Assembly: GCA_027486795.1 (NCBI GenBank)
Contig: JAIXOI010000017.1
Location: 48,245 to 112,244, forward strand
Origin: Sphingobacteriales bacterium
GTDB taxonomy: Bacteria; Bacteroidota; Bacteroidia; Chitinophagales; CAIOSU01
Reading direction: 5' to 3'
Length of the DNA stretch: 64,000 nucleotides
Numbering within the stretch: the first letter of the stretch is position 1; each line of letters starts with the position of its first letter. Positions 17,782 to 26,200 of this stretch are shown piece by piece. The translations under genes and the position numbers were made by a program. The notes under the pieces were generated by a model, which searched no databases, was not told the origin of the DNA, and saw only the letters and a list, made by a program, of their open reading frames with translations.

Positions 17782-17881
17782 CTACCTCAACCCCTGCCCA
17801 CGCTCATACGCCAACCCAAACTGCATAAACATCCCCACTGCATAGGGTTTGCCCTGCTGCGATTTGCGGGCGTAGTAGTAT
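17782..17881 (-). repeat. 100-bp direct repeat, copy B (true GH105 3' end)
   Basis: This is the intact partner of the copy at 16753-16852. Both lie in the same orientation, bracket the two-gene AbiEii cassette and are about 930 bp apart. Seven of 100 positions differ. Confidence 0.9.
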
Positions 17882-18921
17882 TGGCTGTCGCCAATGCAGG
17901 TGCCTTTGCAAACGTTTTGGGTGGTGAGGTAGCCGCCCGATACGGGTACTAAGCTGTGTTCGGGCAAACCTTTATAGGCTCTATGCACGGCTTGGGTAAA
18001 CTCGGCACCGGTCACAATCCCCTGCTTTTGCGCGGTCAATATGCCATAGGCAAACATTGCAGTGCATGAGCTTTCTAGGTAGTTTCCCTCTTCGCCTTTG
18101 CGCAGGGGTAACTGGTACCAATGCCCGGTAGTGCTGTCTTGCAGGGCTGGTAACCCGGAAACCATTTCCTTAAGGTAGCCAGCAAACTCAGGCCAGTATT
18201 TATGGTCTTTCGGTATGTTTTGCAAGGCATCGCTTAAGGTAACTACTATCCAACCGTTGCCGCGGCCCCAAAACTCTTTGCTGCGGCTGTCGGGGTGCTT
18301 TTGCCATTGGTTTTGGCTGCAGAAAGTAATGTGCGTTTTGCTATCGGCATCCCAGCCATGCACCCATAGGTTGGTAGTGGTATCGCGCAACTCTTCCCGA
18401 TGAATACGGAATTGACTCATAAACTCATCTAGATATTTCTCATCGCCAGTAGCCAAGTACATCTGCATCAAGTACTCACCAATCATAAACATGGTATCAT
18501 CCCACAGCTCATAAAAAAGCTTCAAGTGCGATACCCCGCCGTTCGGCGTGCGCTTTATTTTGAGGTAATCGGCATAAATATCCAAAGCCTTGTTCAAGTA
18601 CTTTTCCTCTTTGGTTGCGCGGTACAAAAACGCCATGCCCAGCCCCGATGCTACTGCATTGGGGGTTTTGCCATTGGCCTTGCCATAAGAGTTATCCATC
18701 GCTGCTTTTACATAAGCTAAGTATATGGGCTTTTCAGCTTCGGTACCACGGTCATAGCGGTTCACCATTACGCTTAGCAAGGCAGCGTTCATCCAGTTCC
18801 AAGCATACTTATCGGCAGGTCGATATTCGTTTCGGGCGTATAGGTCAAGGGTATCCACCCAAGTCTGGGCGGCCAAACTACTGCCCATCAAACACAAACA
18901 GAAGTACAGTATCAACCTCAT
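17782..18921 (-). CDS. GH88/GH105 unsaturated glycuronyl hydrolase
   Basis: The start at 18921 is chosen because it forms an ATGA overlap with the preceding lactonase gene and opens a signal peptide (ILYFCLCLMGSSLAAQ). The frame has another ATG at 18942. The family hallmarks are the acidic pair in ELWDDTMFMIGEYLMQM, HGWDADSKTHITF, FWGRGNGWIVVTLSDAL and GHWYQLPLR. These fit (alpha/alpha)6-barrel enzymes that remove 4,5-unsaturated uronic acid from pectin- or rhamnogalacturonan-derived oligosaccharides. With the lactonase and PhoD-like enzymes it forms a minus-strand operon. Its last 100 bp are duplicated beyond the AbiEii cassette. Confidence 0.85.
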   Translation of the reverse strand: MRLILYFCLCLMGSSLAAQTWVDTLDLYARNEYRPADKYAWNWMNAALLSVMVNRYDRGTEAEKPIYLAYVKAAMDNSYGKANGKTPNAVASGLGMAFLYRATKEEKYLNKALDIYADYLKIKRTPNGGVSHLKLFYELWDDTMFMIGEYLMQMYLATGDEKYLDEFMSQFRIHREELRDTTTNLWVHGWDADSKTHITFCSQNQWQKHPDSRSKEFWGRGNGWIVVTLSDALQNIPKDHKYWPEFAGYLKEMVSGLPALQDSTTGHWYQLPLRKGEEGNYLESSCTAMFAYGILTAQKQGIVTGAEFTQAVHRAYKGLPEHSLVPVSGGYLTTQNVCKGTCIGDSQYYYARKSQQGKPYAVGMFMQFGLAYERGQGLR

Positions 18922-20057
18922 TTCCAAATCATTTTTAAGCATGAAGGCTGAGGCACGTTGATCGTCTCGCCTGTTGGGGTAAGCAGCCCTGATTTTTTGT
19001 CCCGTTTAAACACCATTACATTGCCGGTGCTTTGGTTTGCCACCAGTAAATAGTTGCCTGTAGGGTCGATGGTGAAGTTGCGGGGGGTACTGCCCAAAGT
19101 TGATTGATAGCCAACTAACCCAAGCTTGCCGGACCGTTTGTTTACCTTATAAATAACGATGTTGTTTTCATTGCCTCTATTGGAAGCATACAAGTAATTA
19201 CCATCTGGCGAAAAATGGATATCGGCTCCACTGAAAGGTCCTTGCGATTCGCTAGGGTGCATGGCTACTCTCTCAACAAGAGCCATGTCGCCAACATTAA
19301 AAGAAAACACCGCAATGGTGCCGCTCAACTCTTCCAACAAATAAGCATATTTGCCTTTAGGGTGCATAACCAAATGTCGAGGGCCATTACCAGCAATTAT
19401 TGCACCTCCGGTGGTGTCAATAGTAGTTTTCAACTGAAGTCCACTTTGGCTTAATGAGTAATAAACCATTACCTTATCGGTTCCCAAATCGGTAACGATA
19501 ATAAACGGCGAGTAGGGCACAATGGTAGCCATGTGCGGGTGCGATTGCTCTTGCCTCTCGGGGTTTACGCTGCTGCCTTCATATTGCTGCCCTCCCGTTC
19601 TTTCTGAAATGCTACCGTCAGGCATCAATTTAAACATCGAAAAGCTACCACTACCATAATTTGCGGCTAACAACAGCGTATTATTAGGTGCTACTTCAAC
19701 ATATAGCGGATTGCTGCCACCACTAGGTTGCTTATTGATAAAAGTTAGCTTACCCGTTGATTTGTTGATATCAAATGCACTTACACTCCCCTCCCCTTTG
19801 GTTCGGGTATCGGTGCCAGCATATAGGTAATCATTGTTGGCCGAAACGGCGATATAGGAAGGGCTTTCTGCTTCAACAACACCAACGGAATCTAGCTTTC
19901 CAGTATCGGAGTGGAAACGATACGTATATATTCCTTTACTTCCTGTCGTTGTGCCGTCCTTATTGGTGGTGTAGCTGCCTATAAATAGGTAACTATCCTG
20001 AGCACAAAGGTTAGATGCGAAGAACAGAAAACTAAATAAAGCCAAGGGTAGGTGCAT
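18918..20057 (-). CDS. Lactonase-family beta-propeller protein (6-phosphogluconolactonase-like)
   Basis: The ATG at 20057 opens a signal peptide (LPLALFSFLFFASNLCAQ); the longer frame begins at a TTG codon. The mature protein is a seven-bladed propeller of the Pgl/YbhE type, with blades such as YLFIGSYTTN, SPSYIAVSANNDYLYA, GPRHLVMHPKGKYAYLLEE, GADIHFSPDGNYLYASNRG and TPRNFTIDPTGNYLLVANQ. HPHMATIVPYSPFIIVTDLG resembles the active-site block. Being exported, it is more likely to open sugar lactones outside the cytoplasm than to serve the pentose phosphate pathway. It overlaps GH105 by four bases. Confidence 0.85.
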   Translation of the reverse strand: MHLPLALFSFLFFASNLCAQDSYLFIGSYTTNKDGTTTGSKGIYTYRFHSDTGKLDSVGVVEAESPSYIAVSANNDYLYAGTDTRTKGEGSVSAFDINKSTGKLTFINKQPSGGSNPLYVEVAPNNTLLLAANYGSGSFSMFKLMPDGSISERTGGQQYEGSSVNPERQEQSHPHMATIVPYSPFIIVTDLGTDKVMVYYSLSQSGLQLKTTIDTTGGAIIAGNGPRHLVMHPKGKYAYLLEELSGTIAVFSFNVGDMALVERVAMHPSESQGPFSGADIHFSPDGNYLYASNRGNENNIVIYKVNKRSGKLGLVGYQSTLGSTPRNFTIDPTGNYLLVANQSTGNVMVFKRDKKSGLLTPTGETINVPQPSCLKMIWK

Positions 20058-20138
20058 AACTATCTGTGGAAGGCTAAATAACGAAATAAGAGCCCATAAT
20101 AGCAACTATGAACTTACATTGAAAGCGGTAAGGCTTAT

Positions 20139-21140
20139 TCATTTTTGATTGCAATCGCTTTTACAACCAATGTCTCCTAATTCAATACGATAATCGATAT
20201 TTACTTGGCCTGTTTCCACATTATAGGTCTTTACTTGCAGATATGGAGCCGCTTGCCAATGTATTTCGATTATGGTAGCATCATGTGTTGTTAAGTCTGG
20301 GCCTGCCACGCGGTTTGCGGGATGGCCAGGCTCTTCAGTTGTGTTTATACCTGCCGACATGATTTCGTAGGTATGATAGCCTAGCTTTTTATCGCTCTCT
20401 AATATTTCTACATAGTGTTGATCGCCAGTGATAAAAAGGGCGTTGTTCACTTTATACTTTTTAAGCAGGTCAATAAGCTTTTTACGCGATTTCCCAATTT
20501 TAATGAGCGCTTCCCATTCGGTGGGTTTCTCAAGTAATATCTGATAGCCGTTTACCAAAAACCGCACATCGGCGGGTTGCTGCAACTGTGCTTCGAGCCA
20601 CTTCCACTGGTTTTTGCCAAATGCATCGCCGTTTGGCTTTATAGGTCTATCTCTATTGAAACGGCCATCCAGCATAATAAACTGCACCTTTTTGCCATTA
20701 GGCTGCACTTCAATTTTGGAATAGTAAATCCCATCATGATTGGCTGGTATCTCGTTTTCCAGCATCCAAAACTTGCGGTGTATCTGTTTACTTTCTTCTT
20801 TTAGCTTGTAGCGCTTACCGTAGTTGTTTTTGCCATAATCATGGTCATCCCAAGTTACAAAAAACTTGCTTTGCGTTTTAAGCTGGTTAAAGCCAGGCTT
20901 AGCAGCCAGCAGGTTTAATTGGTCTTGTATATATTGCGGGTTATCATCGGTATCAGCATATACATTGTCGCCTACCCAAATGCAATAATCGGGTTTTAGT
21001 GTATTCACTAAATATGGAATGGTAGGCGCAGGGGTATCTTGGCTATGGCAACCCAAAATAGAAACAGTGGTAACACTGTTATCTTGGGCGAATAAACCAT
21101 AAGCCCCTAAAAGCAAAGCGATAGTAGCAAACATGCGCAT
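20139..21140 (-). CDS. PhoD-like metallophosphoesterase (paralogue 2)
   Basis: The signal peptide is ATIALLLGAYGLFAQ. The catalytic blocks GCHSQD, IWVGDNVYADTD, TWDDHDYGKNN, FIMLDGRFNRD and FITGDQHYVEIL match the neighbour at 15677-16663 almost block for block. It is an exported phosphodiesterase/phosphatase. It is the first gene of the minus-strand run PhoD-like, lactonase, GH105, [AbiEii cassette], PhoD-like. The paralogue pair suggests an old duplication, much older than the 93%-identical GH105 end duplication. Confidence 0.85.
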   Translation of the reverse strand: MRMFATIALLLGAYGLFAQDNSVTTVSILGCHSQDTPAPTIPYLVNTLKPDYCIWVGDNVYADTDDNPQYIQDQLNLLAAKPGFNQLKTQSKFFVTWDDHDYGKNNYGKRYKLKEESKQIHRKFWMLENEIPANHDGIYYSKIEVQPNGKKVQFIMLDGRFNRDRPIKPNGDAFGKNQWKWLEAQLQQPADVRFLVNGYQILLEKPTEWEALIKIGKSRKKLIDLLKKYKVNNALFITGDQHYVEILESDKKLGYHTYEIMSAGINTTEEPGHPANRVAGPDLTTHDATIIEIHWQAAPYLQVKTYNVETGQVNIDYRIELGDIGCKSDCNQK

Positions 21141-21248
21141 AAATTAGGCTTTAGTTGTTGTGCATATTTAACATTAATTGCTATATAATCATGGCTGCCA
21201 GATGTAAAGTTATGGTTAACGATTACCGTTGAGGCCATGGAATAACCT

Positions 21249-23048
21249 TTACACAATCTCCTCAGCCGCCACTTCCAATGTCAATTGGTCGGCGCTCATT
21301 AAGCGCTCGTGTATTCCTTTGGTTTTAGGTAGCTCATATTCAAAGTAGTATCGCAGCGTGTGCAACTTGCTCGTGTGGAAGTTTTTCTCTTCACCTTGAG
21401 GGTTTTCGGCCAAAGCTTTTGCCGATGCCACGCTCATTTTCAACCACAACCAAGAAATGGTAAAGTGGCCGAAGTACTCTAGGTACAAGGTTGCATCGCG
21501 CAGGAATACTTCAGGGGTTTCGGTTTGTGCCACGTTAAGCAAGTGCATGGTTATTTGCACCAACTTTTCTTGCGTTTTGGCCAATTTATCGGCATAAGGT
21601 TTAGTCGAATCAAACGACTGTGCCTCCAAAATGGTCTCATTTACCAACGCATTGAAAATCATTACGGCTTTGCCACCTTTCATAGGCACTTTACGGCCTA
21701 GCAAGTCCATGCCATGTATGGCGGTGGTGCCTTCGTATATGGGGTTGATGCGTGTATCGCGGTAATGCTGCTGCAACGGAAAATCGTCGCAAAAACCAGC
21801 TCCACCCAATACTTGCAAGCCATTGCTGATAGACAACATGCCCATTTCGGCAGGGTAGCTTTTGCAAATAGGGGTCAATAACTCCAATAGCAAATGTGCA
21901 TTCTCCGCTTCTTCGCCAGTGGTGCGCTCAGCAATATCGGCCCAAAGCGAGCATTGTGCAATAAGAGCAATAGAACCTTCCACTACAGCCTTTTGCAACA
22001 GCAACATGCGCTTTACATCGGCATGATTAATGATAAGGGATTGCGGCAAATTAACATCTTTGTTACTTACCGGGCGGCCTTGTGGGCGCTCGTTGGCATA
22101 CTGCAATGATGCGTAGTAAGCCGCCGAAGCCAAACCTGCTGATATCTGACCAACGCCAATACGAGCCTCGTTCATCATCTGGAACATGTAGCTCAAGCCC
22201 TTATGCGGCTCGCCTACTAAGTAACCGTGACAATCGCCTTGCTCGCCTGCCATAATGTGCGCAATTGGCGCTCCTTTGATGCCCATTTTGCCATAAGCGC
22301 CCGCAGTGGTAACATTGTTGAATACCAACCCTCCATTCTCAGGACGGAACTTAGGTACCACAAACAACGAAATACCCTTAGTACCGGCTGGTGCGCCATC
22401 AATTTTGGCCAAATATAGATGAACTATATTGTCAACACCATCGTGGTCGCCACCAGAAATATATATTTTTTGGCCTTTTATTTTGTAGTAGCCATGCTCT
22501 GTTGGGGTTGCACTGCTGGTAATGTCGGTAAGCGAGCTACCGGCTTGTGGCTCGGTTAGAGCCATAGTACCTTGCCATTTGCCTGCCCACATGTGAGCCA
22601 AATAGGTTTCTTTAAGCTCTTTACTGCCAAAGCTATCAATCAAGTTTGCCGCGCCAGCGGTGAGGTAAGGGAACGCAACTGCTGCAGTATTGGCCGCATG
22701 AAAAACCATCGCCGATAGGTTGAACAGCAAATAGGGCATTTGCTGCCCACCTTTCTCAAACTCTTTTGGGGCATTTATCCATCCACCTTCTCCAAAGGTT
22801 TCCATTATCTCGCGCACTTTAGGGTGCACTTTAATAGTACCGTCTTCGTACTTCGGCTTCTTATGGTCCATTTCTTCATAAAGCGGATACAAAAGCGAAT
22901 CGCTGATTTGCTTCGCCGTATCCAGCGTCATGTCGTAAGTATCTTGGTTGTGGTCTTTGTAATAATCAAGTTTGGTAAGTTCCAAACCGTTGAATACATC
23001 AAATAGCAAAAAGCGCAAATTGCGCATGCTGATATACTGCTTAGCCAT
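21249..23048 (-). CDS. Acyl-CoA dehydrogenase (long, 599-residue form)
   Basis: The FAD-binding block is WQGTMALTEPQAGSSLTDI, the middle beta domain contains KGQKIYISGGDHD, and the catalytic-base region is RINPIYEGTTAIHGMDLLGRK. About 60 extra N-terminal residues and a C-terminal extension place it with the long acyl-CoA dehydrogenases (DmdC/FadE5-like) rather than the 380-residue type. It would catalyse the first alpha,beta-dehydrogenation of an acyl-CoA in fatty-acid or branched-chain catabolism, passing electrons to ETF. Chain length is not readable. It is monocistronic. Confidence 0.9.
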   Translation of the reverse strand: MAKQYISMRNLRFLLFDVFNGLELTKLDYYKDHNQDTYDMTLDTAKQISDSLLYPLYEEMDHKKPKYEDGTIKVHPKVREIMETFGEGGWINAPKEFEKGGQQMPYLLFNLSAMVFHAANTAAVAFPYLTAGAANLIDSFGSKELKETYLAHMWAGKWQGTMALTEPQAGSSLTDITSSATPTEHGYYKIKGQKIYISGGDHDGVDNIVHLYLAKIDGAPAGTKGISLFVVPKFRPENGGLVFNNVTTAGAYGKMGIKGAPIAHIMAGEQGDCHGYLVGEPHKGLSYMFQMMNEARIGVGQISAGLASAAYYASLQYANERPQGRPVSNKDVNLPQSLIINHADVKRMLLLQKAVVEGSIALIAQCSLWADIAERTTGEEAENAHLLLELLTPICKSYPAEMGMLSISNGLQVLGGAGFCDDFPLQQHYRDTRINPIYEGTTAIHGMDLLGRKVPMKGGKAVMIFNALVNETILEAQSFDSTKPYADKLAKTQEKLVQITMHLLNVAQTETPEVFLRDATLYLEYFGHFTISWLWLKMSVASAKALAENPQGEEKNFHTSKLHTLRYYFEYELPKTKGIHERLMSADQLTLEVAAEEIV

Positions 23049-23200
23049 TTCTTGTTGAGGATTTTATGTACTGGTAATAAATGAGCTCTCAATAATAAGA
23101 AAATGTAGCGTAAATGCGCAACAATAGCCACATGAACTGCCACATTGCCCAATGTTTATGCCACAAAGCACATTACATATTTATTGTGCTTAACTAATAA

Positions 23201-26200
23201 CTACCTCAACAGAGTTACACTGCCCTTCTGCCTGTATATTTGGCGCACACCATTTTCGCGAGAAAGGTAACTCAGGCTGTATACATAAACTCCCGGAATG
23301 CAGGCTTTTCCTTTGCTTGTGCCATTCCAAACCTCCATAAAGTCGTTCGATTTGTATACCACCCCGCCCCATCTATCAAAGACGGTTAAGTTAAATTCTT
23401 CAATGTAGGTACAAACGCTATACGCTTTAAATACATCGTTCGCACCATCGGCATTTGGAGAAAAAGCATTGGGCAAATAAAGGCGGCATGCACAGTTTTC
23501 ATCAGTAACCAACGCCTCAGCGCTTACTTCGCCACAATCGTTTATTGCCGAAACGATATAAATACCCGGTGTATCTACCACAATTTGGCTCGCGGTATCG
23601 CCCGTTGACCAAACATACAGATAACCCTCATCGCCTACCCGCAATATTACGGTTTCACTTGCGCAAACAATAGTATCATTTACATTCAATTGCGGAACGT
23701 TTGGTATTTGCTCCACTGAAACACTCACGGTGTCGCTATTCGCGCAATTGCCATTGGAGATACTTCCGATATAAACCCCTGCATCAGTTACCAGCAAATA
23801 ATCGCTCGTATCGCCCGTTGACCACACGGTACCAACCAAGCCAGCTCCTAATACTACCGAATCGCCAAAACAAATAGTTAAATCAGGGCCTAGATTAAAC
23901 GATGCTATGCTGTCGCCGGTAACGGTAACCGAATCAACTGCCGCGCAACCTTGTGCATCGGTAACAGTTACGGTATAAGTTCCAACGGTAACGTTCGTTA
24001 GTGTTGATGTAGTAGCTGCATTATTCCATAAATAGTTATACGGTGCCGTGCCACCCGTAACGGCCACACCAGCGCTACCACTATTAGGGTTGTTGCAATC
24101 AATAGGTGTCATAGTGGTTTGCAATACCAGTACATTGCCCGCAACAATGGTAAAAGTGGCATTTGAGGCACAACTGTTGGCATCGGTAACCGAAACCGTA
24201 TAAGCGCCATCGGCCAAACCATTTAAGGCAAGCGTGGTATCGCCATTGCTCCATAGCACTACATAAGGTGCCGTGCCACCCGAAACCTGGACGGTAATAG
24301 CACCCGTTGCATCTCCAGCGCATGCCACATTGGTTTGCGAGACAAGCCCAATCGCTGGTGCATTTGCATTGATTAAAGCAAATGAGGTATCGATAAAGCA
24401 ATTGGCAAAGCCGTTGTCGGTAATGGTTACCGCAAAGTTGCCAGCGGCTAGGTTGTTGGCCGTTGTGCCTGTTCCTGAGCCATTGGCCCAAGTGTAAGTA
24501 TAGTTCCCTGAGCCGTTTGCCGGAGTAATAACTATGCTACCATCACTCAACCCGCATGCTGGCTGGGTTATAGCAGCAGAAATATTAAAAGAGCAGCAAT
24601 TGGCTGGAGCAGTTAATGTTGCGGTATTATTTGCTTGGCAACCTTGAGCATCAGCTACTGTTACATTCACTGTACCTGCAGGTAAGTTGGTAAGGGTTTG
24701 CGATATAGCAACAGGTACATTAATTACAAATGGCGTACCTCCGGTGTCAATAGTTACGGTGTATGGTGCAGTGCCTCCACTTAGCCCAACAGTTAAACTA
24801 CCATCATTACCCGCACAAGTTGGGTTCACAGGATTGGTAAGGCTTATTGCCAATGAACTGTTTGATGTAAGGGTAAATGTAGTATCAATAAAACAGTTGG
24901 CCACGCCATTGTCGGTAATGGTAACATTGTAAACACCCGCCCCTACGTTATTGGCAGTGTTACCGGTACCCGAACCGTTAGCCCAAACGTAAGTGTAGTT
25001 GCCCGTGCCATTGGCCGGCGTAATAACAATACTGCCGTTGCTCTGCGCACAAGTAGGTTGGGTAAGTGCAGCCGATATGGTAAACGTGCAACAGTTTGGC
25101 GCAACCAACGTGGCCGAATTGCTCGCTTGGCAACCTTGTGCATCCACCACACTTACGTTGACGGTGCCATCCGGTAGGTTGGTTATGGTTTGGCTAATGG
25201 CAAATGGCACATTCACCACAATTGGTGTACCGCCGGTGTCAATAGTTACAGTGTAAGGGGCCGTGCCGCCACTGAGCGTTGCGGTTATGCTGCCGTCATT
25301 TCCAGCACAAGAAGGGTTTACTGGGTTGGTTAGGCTAAGGCTTAAGTTACTGTTTGAGTTTAAGGTAAAGGTAGTATCCTTAAAGCAGTTCGCAAATCCG
25401 TTGTCGGTAATGGTTACATTATAAGTGCCAGCACCTATGCCGCTCGCTGTATTGCCTGCGCCCGAGCCATTGGCCCAAGCGTAGGTGTAGTTACCCGAGC
25501 CGTTGGCAGCGGTAAGCACTATTGTACCGTTGCTTTGCCCACAAGTAGGTTGCGTAAGCGCTGCTGATACAGTAAACGTGCAACAGTTAGGTGCTGCCAA
25601 CGTTGCCGAATTGCTCACTTGGCAACCTTGTGCATCAACCACCGTAACATTCACGGTGCCATCAGGTAGGTTGCTAATGGTTTGGCTAATGGCAAAAGGC
25701 ACATTTACCACAATTGGGGTGCCGCCTGTATCAATAGTTACGGTGTAAGGCGCTGTGCCACCGCTCAACCCAGCAGTAATACTACCATTGTTGCCAGCAC
25801 AAGTAGGGTTTACAGGGTTGGTAAGGCTCAATGCTAAGGTACCCGATGATTGTGTAACCGTGCCCGCAGCCGTGGAAGTGCATCCATTGCCATCATTTAC
25901 CAGCACCGTGTATGGGCCAGGCGCTAAGTTGCTAGCGGTAGCCGCACTACCACCACTCGGAGACCAACTATAGGTAAACGGACTAGTACCACCAGTATTG
26001 GTAGCCGCAGCGGTGCCATTATTAGCAGTACAAGTTGATGGCGTAGTAGCAACCGCAGTGGTAAAGCCGCTTGAAGGCGCAATTGTGCCCGAGGCAGTTG
26101 CCGTGCAACCACCCGCACCAGTGACTGTAACAGTATAAGTACCCGAAGCGCGGTTGGTTATGGTTTGGGTGCTTCCGCCGCCGGGGCTCCAAGCATAGGT

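Noticed and set aside
24344..25819. Regular repeats that might suggest a CRISPR array
   Set aside because: The units are 492 bp, contiguous and in frame within a coding gene; there are no short repeats with unique spacers or cas genes.
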